A stretch of DNA of 64,000 bases. Origin: Diadophis punctatus similis. Lineage: Eukaryota; Chordata; Lepidosauria; Squamata; Dipsadidae. The stretch is from the NCBI GenBank assembly GCA_023053685.1, contig JALIGW010000026.1:1233384-1297383 (forward strand), in the 5' to 3' direction. The translations under genes and the position numbers were made by a program. This document shows, one piece after another, positions 12,254 to 21,173 of the stretch. Position 1 is the first letter of the stretch; each line of letters starts with the position of its first letter. The notes beneath the pieces were generated by a model that worked only from the letters and a program-made list of their open reading frames with translations, did no database searches and had not been told where the DNA came from.

Positions 12254-14957
12254 AACCCTTGTAGGTTTAGCAAGGAGAAACCGGCAACCCTTCTGTCCTT
12301 TGCTTTGCTTTTGAGGATGGAGACAGGAGACTTTTTGCAGCTGTTGGGGGCAGAAATGAAACCCAGGCCTTGCTACAAAAGGGTGGAGAAAGGGGGCTGA
12401 AAGGGAGGAGGAGGAGGAGGGGGGGCTGATCACCTATTTTCTACCCCCCACCAGCCCCCACCGTTTTGCCAATCTCTTCCCCAAATTACCTTTACACTGA
12501 GTGTAGAGATTTTCGGTGCATTTAAAAGGCAATCTCCCCCCCCCCTTCCACCACCCATTTTAAATTCCCCCCTCCTCTCCTTCTCTTCCTCCTCTCTCCC
12601 CCCCCTTTTGTTTTTGGGGCTGGGGGGTTGCAATCTGAATATTCTGTGTGCTTTAGGTCTGGAGAGGAGGAGGAGGAGGAGGAGGAAGTGAGTTATTTTA
12701 AAATCCGCATCCTGCAAAGGGCTGTTGACTTCCCAGGCTTGCTTTTCAGCTGGCGCTGCAGCTCTGTGGTGGATGATGTCATGGAAACTTCCCTCTCGGC
12801 AAGTTGAGTTGCATTCCCTCCCAGCCTTCTCCTTCTCTCTCTCTCTCCCCCCCCCCTCCCAGACAGAGCCAGCTTTCTTCTCAAGGGTGTGCCCCAGAAT
12901 CGTGTCCGGGAAAAGTAACTCAACTGCTTTTTTCGCCTCCCCGCAAGCCCTGCGCCTCTTGCTTGGGAGTTCATCCGAATCTCTCTCTCTCTCTCGCAAA
13001 AGGTTTCAGGCAACCGAGGAAGGCTGGAATTAGAAAGAGTGGGGAGTGCGGCCTTTTGGGGGGGGTCCCCCCTGCAGATTGCTGGAGAAATCGGATCACC
13101 TCAACCAGGCGTCTCAGCCTACCAAAAACGCTCCAATGCCCAGCCAGCTGGCAGAACCGGTCTTTTGGCCTCGTGGGCAGGGTTGGGCTGGGTGCAGATT
13201 GGCAGGCAGGAAATAAATAAGAGAAAGGCAGAATTGGAAGGGACCTCGGAGGTCTTCTAGTCCAACCCCCTGCTCAAGGCAGGAGACCTTATACCATTCC
13301 AGACAAATGGCTGTCCAGTCTCTTCTTAAAAACCTCCAGTGATGGGGCACCCACAACTTCTGGAGGCAAGTCGTTCCACTGCTTAATTGTTCTCACTGCC
13401 AGGAAATTTCTCCTTAGTTCCAGGTTGCTTCTCTCCTTGATTAGTTTCCATCCATTTACTTCTTGTCCTACCCTCAGGTGCTTTGGAGAATAGGTCGGCC
13501 CCTTCCTCTCTGTGACAGACCCTCAAGTACTCGAAGACAGCTATCATGTCACCCCTTAATCCTTTTCTTCAATAAACTTGAGATAAACTTGTTCATCTTA
13601 AATCATTGTATGATTTAGCCTCTAGATCCTTATCATCTTTGTTGCTCTTCTCTGCACTCTTTCCAGAGTCTCTGTGCGTGTCAGTGCAGCCATCAGAACT
13701 TTGAAAACAGCATTTTGGGCGCTTGGCTTCTGACTGGCATTGGCCGCCATTTGCAGCATCCTGGGATCACATGATGATTTGACCAGTTTCCGGTCTTTAC
13801 TTCCGACCTCTGGCAAAAAAACCGCCCATTGAGTAAAACGGATTCATTTTATGACTGCCGTGTTCAGTTCCCAACTGCCACAAAAAAAGGTCGTAAAATC
13901 AGTCTCATGGTGAATCGCTTAACAGTCGCCATGACACGTGATCATAACTCCAGTTATGGTCGTAGGTCGAGGATTAACTATTCGATTTTGCTTCACTGCA
14001 TTGTGTAGACCGCTCCACTTGGGATAAACTGGGTTAAGTTTGGACCAACAGCAAGTGTGTTCTGAATTTCAGGCTCTCTGTTCCTCCCAAGAGTTTCTCC
14101 TCAGCGCTTTCAAAGAGGTCCACATGTGCCAACAGTGTGCAGCCACCGCAAAGTGGAAAAATGCCATTAGGCATTTAAATGTTCTCCTCCCCAGATATGA
14201 ATAATAAAATTTAAGGGGGACCATGTGTGGGTTTTTTTCACCGCTGGTTACCACTTTGGGCTCTAGTTTGTCGTGGGGATGTGCCTCAAGGTTAACGCTG
14301 GTTCCTTTTGCCCTCCAGATGAAGACAGGCCCCTTTCCTGAGCACTCCAACCAGCTGTGGAACATCAGCGCCGTCCCTTCGTGGTCCAAAGTCAACCAGG
14401 GGCTCATCCGGATGTACAAAGCCGAGGTGAGGAAAGGCAGAGGAAGGGGGCACTGCACCTCTCCATCCAGATGTCCTGCTTCTGGGTCAAACATCTGTCC
14501 GACCTTGTGGCTATGTTGAGTGTGTTAGGCTGTCCATAAATGTGAAGAGCTGGTATTTATCAGTCACCTTGGACCTTTCATGAAATGAAAGACCAGAGAG
14601 AACCAGTTTGGTCTAGCGCTGAAGGTATACCAAGATAGGAAGCGGGAGACGGGGAGTTCTAGTCTCGCCTTAGCCATGACAGCCAGCTGGGTGACTTAGG
14701 GGCAATCACCAGGAGACGGGGAGTTCTAGCCCTGCTTTCGGCCTGAAAGCCGACTGGATGATTTGGGGCCAGTTTACCCTCAGGCCTCTCGGGTCCTGGA
14801 CTTTTTGCCTGGTGACTCCAGACCATGGTGGACACCGGATGTCAAACTTCTGTCCCTCTTCCATTTCTTTCCCCTTTTCTAGTGCCTGGAGAAGTTCCCC
14901 GTCATTCAGCACTTCAAATTCGGCAGCCTGCTTCCTATCCAGCCTGTCGCACCTTAA
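1476..14957 (+). CDS. PTPA: PTPA, protein phosphatase 2A activator (seven 3' coding exons, partial)
   Basis: PTPA (formerly PPP2R4) is a cytosolic and nuclear protein that activates the PP2A catalytic subunit and has been described as a peptidyl-prolyl isomerase. Seven exons are visible: 1476-1601, 2150-2267, 4416-4515, 4922-5046, 6120-6220, 14319-14426 and 14883-14957. Together they make 753 bases (250 residues plus stop). Phases match at every junction and all introns are GT-AG. The translation shows family blocks: [79 protein letters not shown] and a C-terminal FGSLLP. Against the usual length of about 320-360 residues, roughly the N-terminal quarter is missing. Its exons must lie upstream of the window, since nothing in 1-1475 encodes it. 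Intron lengths are 548, 2148, 406, 1073, 8098 and 456. No frameshift or internal stop is seen. IER5L lies tail to tail downstream. Confidence 0.96.
1869..2012. repeat. Inverted pair of the 'AACTCCCAGAATTCC' dispersed repeat
   Basis: The left arm (acttgtggacttcaactccc, then agaattcctcagccag) is partly mirrored by ggcatgctgggggctgaagtccacac at about 1985-2010. Other copies lie at 3898, 15400, 15533, 16014, 16190, 17838, 20043, 32605, 35080, 45540 and 47218. Confidence 0.7.
2150..2267 (+). CDS. PTPA: PTPA exon b
   Basis: Encodes [11 protein letters not shown] through [20 protein letters not shown]. The acceptor is aaatcttag and the donor is gtatct. Starts in phase 0 and leaves one base to be completed by GC at 4416. 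The middle (KQQADAV) differs from the mammalian Ala-rich stretch; the rest is strongly conserved. Confidence 0.95.
2428..2625 (-). repeat. Dispersed repeat with 'acctagttgggtcatgaaacg' core
   Basis: Two reverse-oriented units (gacgtttcatgacccaacta, then catcatcagtgttagaagg; and a second starting near 2541) match the cluster at 50025-50600 and the copy at 17165. Family uncertain; it could be a piece of a retroelement. Confidence 0.6.
2850..3002 (+). mobile_element. CR1-type LINE 3' end
   Basis: Contains the CR1 terminal words gttgtgggtgctccat, ccctggaggcttttaagaag and ggttggactagaaggcctcc. It is a 5'-truncated remnant in PTPA intron 2268-4415. Confidence 0.85.
4185..4380 (-). mobile_element. 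tRNA-derived SINE, reverse copy
   Basis: Read in reverse, it runs from a tRNA-like head near 4380 (gtttggtctaatggttaagg) through agaactcaccgtctcc to a tail complementary to taactcaaggcggtgg. Same family as 14607, 25230, 44244, 48803 and 62268. Confidence 0.8.
4416..4515 (+). CDS. PTPA: PTPA exon c
   Basis: Encodes [20 protein letters not shown] through IVFKVFN, ending AG before gtaaag. The acceptor follows a pyrimidine run (ctttctccccacag). A minus-strand SINE ends about 35 bases upstream, close to the branch region. Confidence 0.95.
4922..5046 (+). CDS. PTPA: PTPA exon d
   Basis: Encodes [18 protein letters not shown] through [21 protein letters not shown]. The acceptor is tttggtatcag and the donor is gtaagc. 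A long CT tract begins about a dozen bases after the donor. Confidence 0.95.
5059..5232. repeat. CT/CTTT pyrimidine tract
   Basis: Low-complexity TCTC/TTTC run in PTPA intron 5047-6119, starting 13 bases after the donor site. Open frames over it are not genes. Confidence 0.9.
5572..5938 (-). mobile_element. Inverted-repeat element, 'caggtagtcctcgactta' family
   Basis: About 370 bp with diverged inverted ends (taatctttgacttgcag and taagtcaagggttacc). The interior holds the family words ttgttaagtgaac, gggacactgcaac, gttgccaagcatc and acggtcactaaatg, in reverse orientation. Confidence 0.8.
6120..6220 (+). CDS. PTPA: PTPA exon e
   Basis: Encodes [20 protein letters not shown] then [14 protein letters not shown]. 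The acceptor is ctgttttcag and the donor is gtgagg. Ends in phase 0. The following 8.1-kb intron is the largest in the visible gene. Confidence 0.95.
6270..6642 (-). mobile_element. Inverted-repeat element, same family
   Basis: Begins caggtagtcctcgaattacg, 50 bases after the donor of PTPA exon e. Contains ttgttaagttaggttgtt, gatcacatgaccctgggac and ggtcactaaacgag. Confidence 0.8.
6881..7095 (+). mobile_element. Inverted-repeat element, truncated
   Basis: The left half only: actcaacttacaaccac, ttagcgaccattcg, gatcaaaattcagacactt and cacgtgatcccctcttgc, then unrelated sequence. Confidence 0.75.
7432..7735 (-). mobile_element. LINE 3' end (non-CR1 family), reverse copy
   Basis: Starts with a TTTA-repeat tail. 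In reverse it encodes residues such as RLSTVDLTP, shared with the longer copy at 54628-55003. It is a 5'-truncated non-LTR retrotransposon remnant in the large PTPA intron. Confidence 0.7.
7800..8150 (+). mobile_element. CR1-type LINE 3' end
   Basis: Encodes, with damage, the CR1 C-terminal words [20 protein letters not shown] and [12 protein letters not shown]. Ends in the typical ggtcccttccagccctggga tail. Confidence 0.9.
8509..8901. repeat. Long imperfect inverted repeat
   Basis: The left arm (cttagccttcctgcc ... catgcaatgcaaag ... cctctacacccccttt) is mirrored by the right arm (aagggggtgtagagg ... ctttgcattgcgtg ... ggcaggaatgctaag). Arms are about 110-130 bp around a spacer of about 130 bp. 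It lies in the 8.1-kb PTPA intron and could be a fold-back element. Confidence 0.8.
9140..9165. repeat. Short (CA)n microsatellite
   Basis: CACA run of about 10 units followed by a CT-rich stretch to about 9290. Confidence 0.85.
9697..9884. repeat. GAAA/GA purine microsatellite
   Basis: Long run of GAAA with AGAG at its right end, immediately next to a CR1 tail. Confidence 0.9.
9885..10062 (+). mobile_element. CR1-type LINE 3' end
   Basis: Contains aggaatttcctgacagtg, ggaggttttcaaagaagaga and ttggactagaagacctccaa; ends ttattctgtcattct. Confidence 0.88.
10455..10638 (+). mobile_element. Inverted-repeat element, right half
   Basis: Contains cacgtgatcccctttg, aagccacttaataacc and the terminal tgtggtcataagccgaggac. 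The left half is absent. Confidence 0.75.
10983..11115 (+). mobile_element. CR1-type LINE 3' end, short
   Basis: Contains cactggaggttttgaagaag, acagccacttgtctgg and ggttggactagaagacctcc. Confidence 0.85.
11481..11899. mobile_element. Fold-back copy of the inverted-repeat element
   Basis: The left part (to about 11640) is a reverse-oriented copy and the right part (about 11641-11899) is a forward copy of the same end. The arms are therefore complementary over roughly 160 bp (left caacaatagagcccag ... right ctgggctcagttgtgg). Confidence 0.75.
12197..12251. repeat. (CA)n microsatellite
   Basis: Uninterrupted CA run of about 27 units in the large PTPA intron. Confidence 0.95.
13225..13690 (-). 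mobile_element. CR1-type LINE 3' end, reverse copy
   Basis: Reads in reverse from a tail (gaattggaagggacctcgga, ggtcttctagtccaacccc) through aattgttctcactgccagga to ttgctcttctctgcactct. The C-terminal coding part of the LINE is frameshifted. Confidence 0.9.
13780..13982 (+). mobile_element. Fragment related to the inverted-repeat element
   Basis: Contains aatcgcttaacagtcgcc, cacgtgatcataactcc and the terminal tatggtcgtaggtcgaggat. Diverged or a subfamily. Confidence 0.6.
14319..14426 (+). CDS. PTPA: PTPA exon f
   Basis: Encodes [20 protein letters not shown] then [16 protein letters not shown], 36 residues, phase 0 at both ends. The acceptor is ttttgccctccag and the donor is gtgagg. Confidence 0.95.
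14607..14780 (+). mobile_element. tRNA-derived SINE with repeated middle module
   Basis: Starts cagtttggtctagcgctgaa. The module 'gggagacggggagttctag ... gacagccagctgggtgactt' occurs twice. It lies in the 456-bp intron before the last PTPA exon. Confidence 0.75.
14883..14957 (+). CDS. PTPA: PTPA last coding exon
   Basis: Encodes [20 protein letters not shown] then PVAP and a TAA stop at 14955-14957. The acceptor is ttccccttttctag. The end PVAP is close to the short mammalian C-terminus. Confidence 0.95.
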   Translation, partial: CLEKFPVIQHFKFGSLLPIQPVAP

Positions 14958-15399
14958 GGAGCTCTGTTGGTGATGGGACCGAGGAAAGGGGGGCGGGGGC
15001 TGGAGAACGGCGGGGAGGGGGAGTCACCCCAAAACCCCGCCGGCCTTGATGCTCCTTCCTTTCGGCAGGAGCCTGGCAGGGCACAACTGTCCAAAAAGAC
15101 CCTGCCATTGGCACAAACAAAAAAAGAAAGGAAGAAAGAAAGGAAGGCAAGAGGTGGACTCAACTTGGGCCACGCAATGGTCCCCCTCTTCTGCACCCCT
15201 TTTTTTCATTTGCCCCAGGATGGTTGGTGCTCTTAAAGCAGAGGTGGGGGTGGCAGTTTGCCTCTCTGAGCTGTGCTGTATATTTTGCTGGGGAAATACA
15301 CCTGCTTTAAACTTAGAGTCAAGTTGGACGTGCTGGCATTCTTCCCAAGGCTCCCTTCCCAATCCTTCCACTTCTTTGCCTTCCTCCCTTTGGACAGCA

Positions 15400-15600
15400 G
15401 TCTCCAAACCTGGACACTTCAAGACTTCTGGACTTCAACTCCCAGAATCCCCCAGCCAGCTTTGATTTCGGACCCTTCCCATTCAGGGGACGGAGGGTGT
15501 TATTCCCCTCCCCACCCCAGAGAGAAAGCTTCCATACCAGTGTTTCACAACCTCGGCAGCTTTAAGATGCCGACTCCCAGAATTCCCCAGCCAGCATGTG
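15400..15600 (+). repeat. Two copies of the 'AACTCCCAGAATTCC' repeat
   Basis: First copy at 15405-15465 (gtctccaaacctggacactt, gacttcaactcccagaatcc); second at 15537-15598 (cagtgtttcacaacctcgg, gactcccagaattccccag). Same orientation. Confidence 0.75.
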
Positions 15601-15693
15601 CTGTCTCCACTTGGGGAAACCACCTTTGAAGGGTTCAGACAAACGGGGGGGGCAAGTTCAAAGAAAAGCAGCAAAAAGCATTGTCTCTTTCTA

Positions 15694-16172
15694 GCCTACA
15701 TCAAGAAAAGATTATAGGTTTAGAGAGTCCCAGGTTCTGCTCAGCGCCTGGTGAAATTGACTAGACAGGAAGATGAAATTGACTAACTCTTGCTCTTTGT
15801 AAGATCTGGAAAGTGACCGGGGCTCAATTTCAATTCGGCAGGGGTTCTAGATCTTGAGCAATCTGCTTTTCCTTGAATTTTGCTTCTTCCAAGTCATGAT
15901 TTGCAAAAATGTGACCTACATCTAAATAAGAGAATGATGGTTAGAAGCGAAGCCTCTCTGCGGGCAGAAAATGGACAAAACGGGAAATAGCTAAAACGGA
16001 AATATCTATGCCGGCTGGGGAATTCTGGGAGTTGGAATCCACACACCTTAAAATGGCTGAGATTGAGAAACGCTGGACTGAAGTTAGCAAGGTTTTGCCA
16101 ACTAAAACCACAGGGCCTGCGTTCACGGAGCACCCCTAACCAGATCAGGGGAAGGCGGTTGCATTCACACCA
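15694..16172 (+). repeat. Segment with a close relative at 19718-20200 (copy A)
   Basis: Shares a series of long words with copy B in the same order: gcctacatcaaga, ggtgaaattgactagacagg, gagcaatctgcttttccttg, cgggcagaaaatggacaaaa and ttgccaactaaaacca. Both contain a reverse 'ggaattctgggagt' unit at the same place. Confidence 0.75.
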
Positions 16173-16189
16173 AAGCATAAAGCACGCAG

Positions 16190-16254
16190 GCCAGGGAATT
16201 CTGGGAGTTGAAGACCACGCATCTTAAAAACCACCAAGATTGAGAAACACTTTT
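16190..16254 (-). repeat. 'AACTCCCAGAATTCC' repeat, reverse copy
   Basis: ggccagggaattctggga, gttgaagaccacgcatctt and caagattgagaaacac. Confidence 0.7.
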
Positions 16255-17160
16255 CCGCACAACGGCAGCCTCTTATTTTGAATGTCTCTCTCTCACCCAC
16301 TTCCCCTGCCCCCCCCAAGCCTTTTTGCAAACTGGATATTTAGCGAGGAGGGGAGATTCACTCGTGGACCCCTGCCCCCCAAAGGAAACATGGGATCCGG
16401 TCCTTAAAAGAGAGTTAGGTCAGAAGAGCCTGCTAGGCAAGCTTGATCTGAAAGCTTCATGGCCAAAGCAGTTCTCCATCCCCCCTGGAGAAACTCAAGA
16501 GTAACTCCGTGCGTTGAGGGATCGGCTACGTGGACAAGAGAGTTCTAGATCTCCCCCCAAAAAAGGAAGGAAGAAACGCTACACCCCACCACCAATTTTA
16601 ATACTGTCCCGTCTCTTTCGTCCAAGGAGCCAAAGGCTTTAAATTACACCTTGAAAACATTTTGGTGAAAAACAGCCCCCACCCCCAGAAGAACCCCCCC
16701 CAAAAAAACACACTCTGCGAAAGTATTTCTGATTTGTTTGTTTATTTTTCTTTCCAGTCAAATCTAAAAACAAACAATTTTTTTAAAGATGTCTCAGTTG
16801 AAGTTTATGGGGAATAGATGACCTCCCCCCACCCTCCAAGTGATTTGAAAGAGGGGACCCCCAATTTCTGCTATAGGCTTGCCTCCATTTCTAATTCAAC
16901 CGGTTCTGTAATTTTTTTTTATTTTATTTTTTTATTTTCTGGCTCCTTGCAAAAACTTGTCAACCCTGTTTCTCCAAAATGGGGGGGGGGGGGGGGGAAT
17001 TCCAAGAAACTGCTTTGCAAGTTTATTCCATTTTAAAGAAAACCTCCCCCCCCCCATTTTAAAAAAATGTCCAGCCTGAGGCTGATTTGAGAGGGGCAGG
17101 TGGTTGCGGGTAACTTCAAAGGGCGACTCCTAGTAAGTGATGGATTCTGATCTCTTGGAG
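16255..17160. other. No gene seen; C/G homopolymers
   Basis: Unremarkable sequence with several poly-C and poly-G runs (for example 16981-16997 and 17047-17056). No coding or structured feature recognised. Confidence 0.5.
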
Positions 17161-17164
17161 GGCT

Positions 17165-17370
17165 CCTCGGTACTCTCTGAGCTCTCAGGGTTTGCTTTCA
17201 CGACCCAACTAGGTTACCTCATCAGTGCTAGAAGCAAACCCCACTCCTTTGTAGCACTGATGCTGTAACCTAGTTGGGTGATGAAACGTCCGCAAGAAGG
17301 GAAAAAACAAATCTCAGCTCAGAGAGCACTGAGGCCCCCTCATGCCAAGCCTGAGCTACGAATATTCTCC
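17165..17370. repeat. 'acctagttgggt' dispersed repeat, two opposed units
   Basis: A reverse unit (cacgacccaactaggttacc) is followed by a forward unit (tgtaacctagttgggtgatg, then aaacgtccgcaagaagg). Same family as 2428 and 50025. Confidence 0.6.
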
Positions 17371-17686
17371 TCTTATCGACTGATTTCTTTTCCTAACTTT
17401 CCCGTAGCCTACTCTAGAGCAAGAAGTTCAGCCCTCGCCTTGCAATTGCACTTGGAATGGCCATGCACACACACACACAACCCCAACGCCTTTTGAAACT
17501 CTGATCAAAGCAAGCGGCAGCTCCCCCAGGCAAGCTTGCAAATGGGGGGGTGGGATTTTTGCAAACCCTGCATGTGTCTACTCAGCCTCCCACTCCCCAG
17601 GGAGGAGACATCCCCTCCCCTCTCCTCCCTCCTCTTCAAAACGTCCATCTTTGCCTGTTTCTGGCGCCGGGAGAACTGCACCTTCA

Positions 17687-17692
17687 ATTAAA
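17687..17692 (+). terminator. PTPA: Possible PTPA polyadenylation signal (ATTAAA)
   Basis: ATTAAA followed within about 25 bases by ctctctctctgtgtgac, a U/GU-rich-like downstream element. It would give a 2.7-kb 3' UTR. Weak: position and usage are inference. Confidence 0.2.
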
Positions 17693-17837
17693 TAGGATTG
17701 GCCTCTCTCTCTGTGTGACATAGCTTTTATTAATTCCAGATATTATTCAGGGCCCACCTGTGCGTTCTTTCGGCTGGACAGTCACCGGTTTTTCAACCAC
17801 CTCTTCTTAGATTTTATAGTACGATAGGCTAGCTTAA

Positions 17838-17995
17838 GGGGTCTCCAAACCTGGCAACTTTTAAGACTGGTGGACTTCAACTCCCAGAATTCCCCAGCCA
17901 GCATTTTTCTTAGGCATATCAGCCCACTTGCCGGCTGGGGAATTCTGGGAGTGGAAGTCCACCAATCTTGAAGTCACCCAAGTTTGGAGAGCCCT
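17838..17995. repeat. Inverted pair of the 'AACTCCCAGAATTCC' repeat
   Basis: The left arm (ggggtctccaaacctggcaa ... cagaattccccagccag) and the right arm (ccggctggggaattctggga ... caagtttggagagccc) are complementary over about 60 bp around a short spacer. Confidence 0.8.
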
Positions 17996-18294
17996 GGACC
18001 AGAATTTGATGGAAATTCCAGTTGGACGTCCGTTAGCCTGTCTATCTGATTTGTAGCTCTGCACACACGTGCCCATGTCCAGAACGGTCAATCGGGCATT
18101 CCTGGGCCCATCAGCCTTCCCTCTGACCCTGTTCTCTGGTTCTCTTGGCGTGGTGGTTGGAATTAAACCTTGTTGAATTTCGCCTGGAGTGGCCGGCGTT
18201 TTGTCCGGGGTCCGACCTGATATATTTGTTGAGCTTTTCTCAAGGATTCGGGTGAAGGTGAGCCTTCTCTCTCGATTCTTTTGGCCTGTGAGTA

Positions 18295-18600
18295 TAGGCG
18301 GTCCTCCACTTATGACCAGAATTTCTGTGGCCAAGGGTGGTTAAGCGAGCCCCACCCAATTCTGCAACCTTTTTTTTTAACCACAGTTCTTAAGTGAACC
18401 ATGTGGTCGTTAAACAAACCCAGCTTCCCGCATTGACTTTGTTTGTCACAAACCGGCTGGGAGGGTTGCAGGTGTCAGTCATATGAGCCTTAGGATTCTG
18501 ATTTTGATTACTAGACTGTGGGGATGTTGTAAGTGTGAGGACAGGTCATAAATCCCTCTCAACGGTTGCTAAATGTTTGTAAGTTGTGGACCTCCTGTAG
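18295..18600. mobile_element. Inverted-repeat element, second subfamily
   Basis: Ends are taggcggtcctccacttatg and gtaagttgtggacctcctg. The interior (ccagaatttctgtggccaag, gtggtcgttaaacaaaccc, gattgactttgtttg-like words) matches 49632-49985 better than the main family. Confidence 0.75.
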
Positions 18601-18746
18601 GTGGCTGTTTTGTGGGATTTCCAGATGGAAAACAAAAATCATCCGGCGAGGTTGGTTGGCCTGAGACCAAGTCAGCAGACTGAATTCCTAACCAAACAAC
18701 TTTTTGAAAGAGCTCCTTAAGACCATCAAATCTGTTTATCTACTGC

Positions 18747-18747
18747 T

Positions 18748-18812
<65 letters not shown>
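18747..18812. repeat. (CG)n(CA)n microsatellite
   Basis: gcgcgcgcg passes directly into about 27 CA units; such alternating purine-pyrimidine runs can adopt Z-DNA. Confidence 0.93.
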
Positions 18813-18815
<3 letters not shown>

Positions 18816-19306
18816 AAAGCTGATCCCAGATCTTCAGCGTTTCCCCTTTTTCATTTTCATTTTTTAAGAACTATTTAATTCTGGGGCACGCAATTTCGTA
18901 CGGGCCGGAGGTAAAGTAAATTACCATTTAGGCCAGATGCGGGATCAGTGAAATTACATAGTTAATAGAAGGGCTTCCTGTGCTTTCCATAACTCACCTG
19001 TCCTAGTAATAAGAGTAAAATAATATAACTGAATAATGTGATGATGATGATGATAATAATAGTATGTTTTTGAGGAGATCAAGGTAACACCCCATTCCTA
19101 AGAAGCTCGTTCTTCTCCCATAGGATTCTGGGGAAGAACTGAATGGGCCGGGAAGCGTTTTAAGCTTTGAGGAAAGTCGCTCTGGAGAATATTTGAGTTG
19201 TCTTCGAATTCTGAAAAAGGGAGGTGCCTAGGAAAAGGTTGTAGCCTTGCAAAGCATCAGTGGTGCCTGCCTTGGTAGCATTGCTTGCAAAGAAGTGCTT
19301 GGAACA
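18813..19306. other. No gene seen
   Basis: Moderately AT-rich unique-looking sequence with a short GATGATGAT/AATAAT run near 19040. Nothing else recognised. Confidence 0.5.
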
Positions 19307-19717
19307 CAGGTAGTCCTGGACTTATGACCATTCATTTAGTGGCCATTCAAAGTTACAACGGCACTGAAAAAAGTGACTTACGACCGTTTTTTTCAAACGA
19401 CCGTTGCAGCATCCCAGCGTGGTCACGTGAATAAAATTCAAACGCTTGGCAACTGGCATGTACTTAGGACGGTTGCACTGTCCCCGGGTGTGTGTGTGTG
19501 TCACGTGATCCACTTTTGCGACCTTCTGACACATCAAAGGCAATGGGGGGAAGCCAGGGTCACTTAGCAACCCTGGGACTAACTGAGGAACTGAGATGAT
19601 TCACTTAACGACTGTGGCAAGAAAGGTCGTGAAATGGGGCTAAACTCACTAAACAAATGTTTCGCTTAGCAACAAAAATTTTGGGCTCTGTTGTGGTCGT
19701 AAGTCGAGGACTGCCTG
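19307..19717 (+). mobile_element. Inverted-repeat element, near full length
   Basis: Starts caggtagtcctggacttatg and ends cgtaagtcgaggactgcctg. It contains all the family words and a short (GT)n expansion at 19489-19501. A good representative of the family. Confidence 0.85.
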
Positions 19718-20200
19718 CTAGCCTACATCAAGACAAAATGATAGGTTTAGAGTCCCAGATTCCGCTGAGCGGCTGGTGAAATTGACTAGACAGGAAGGTG
19801 GAATCGACTAATTCTTGCTCTCTGTAAGATCTAGTTGTGAAATTGACACAAAGAAGGGGTTCTACTAGACCTTGAGCAATCTGCTTTTCCTTGAGTTTTG
19901 CGTCTTACAGGAAAATTATTGGGCAGAGGGGGAGGGAGGAAGCATTTGTTTAAAAGCAAACATGTAACACACGTCTAAATTGGAGGAGGAGGATTGGAAA
20001 CGAAGCCTCTTTGCGGGCAGAAAATGGACAAAATGGGAAACAGTGGCTGATTGGAGAATTCTGGGAGTCGGAATCCACACATCTGAAAGTCGCTGGGATC
20101 TAGAAACACTGAATAGAAGTTAGCCAGGATTTGCCAACTAAAACCATATTAACTGTCTTGCAACGCCCTAACCAGAACAAGGGAAGACAGTTGCATTCGC
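19718..20200 (+). repeat. Segment related to 15694-16172 (copy B)
   Basis: Shares gcctacatcaaga, ggtgaaattgactagacagg, gagcaatctgcttttccttg, gcgggcagaaaatggacaaa and ttgccaactaaaacca with copy A in the same order and strand. It has an extra G-rich insertion near 19920. Confidence 0.75.
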
Positions 20201-20779
20201 ACAAAACCTGAAGCTTCTTTAGCGTCAACCTTGGTTAATTTTCCGTGGCTTAACATTGGCGAGTTTGATGGCTCAGGATATTTGACATTCGTCTTCCCCC
20301 AAACGAATTCAGTACCATAATTAGAATATTCCCAACAACTTCTGCTTCTAGATTTGCCAAAGCGACTTGAGACTTTATGCAAAAGACTTCCTGCAGGAAA
20401 TCGGTCCGGAAATACATTCTACTTAATTGATTTCCAGGATTCCTCTCCATTCCAGAGGGGATTGCAGGAATTTCATCTTGAGGGATCTCTCGTGGTCCTT
20501 AAGGATCACTGAACAGGTGACGGGAACTTTTTTTCTTTTGAAGAGATATAAGCACTCCGGGCAGATAATATAAAAGCGGGATGAAAACTGAGCCCTAGCA
20601 ATTTCTTTACTGACATCCTGCCACAAGCGCCAGCTTTTAAAATAGCTCTGCTATTAACATCACTAAGTGGATAAAGTGAATCTGGGCCTGAATGATGATG
20701 GACTTTGGTGGCTTCATGAACGCATCGGTTTGTGTCTTCCACCCCTGCATTGTTCCAAATAAGGGGAGATCAAAAGGAC

Positions 20780-20965
20780 CCACTTGGAATCCTGCATCTA
20801 GTTCTGCTCACCAGAATGCAAAAAGGACGTTGAGACTCTAGAAAGAGTGCAGAGAAGAGCAACAAAGATGATTAGGGGACTGGAGGCTAAAACACATGAA
20901 GAGCGGTTGCAGGAATTGGGTGTGTCTAGTCTAGTGAAAAGGAGGACCAGGGGTGACATGATAGC
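20780..20965 (+). mobile_element. CR1-type LINE, left part of an interrupted copy
   Basis: Contains aaaaaggacgttgagactct, gagtgcagagaagagcaac and aggggtgacatgatagca, then is broken by a reverse CR1 tail. Confidence 0.88.
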
Positions 20966-21173
20966 AGAATGACAGAGTTGGAAGGGACCTTGGAGGTCTT
21001 CTAGTCCAACCCCCTGCTCCGGTAGGAAGCCCTATACCATTTCAGACAGATAATTGTCCAATTTCTTCTTTAAAAATCCCACTGTTGGAGCAGTCACAAC
21101 TTCTGGAGGCAAGCCCTTCCATTGGTTAATTGTTCTAAATGTCAGGAGATTTCTCCTTAGTTCTAGGTTGGTC
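20966..21173 (-). mobile_element. CR1-type LINE tail inserted in another CR1
   Basis: Reverse tail from gaatgacagagttggaaggg to ccttagttctaggttg, sitting exactly between gatagca and gtcttccaat, which are contiguous in uninterrupted copies. Confidence 0.88.

Larger units (their letters stand above)
14958..17692 (+). other. PTPA: Probable PTPA 3' untranslated and flanking region
   Basis: No coding sequence follows the stop codon. The stretch holds short A/G-rich runs, several 'AACTCCCAGAATTCC' repeats, the segment described at 15694, and C- or G-homopolymers near 16980-17060. The true end of the transcript cannot be set from sequence alone; no canonical AATAAA is obvious in the first 2.5 kb. 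Confidence 0.4.

Noticed and set aside
17861..18334. 157-residue reverse frame
   Set aside because: It spans an inverted pair of a dispersed repeat and an inverted-repeat element end.
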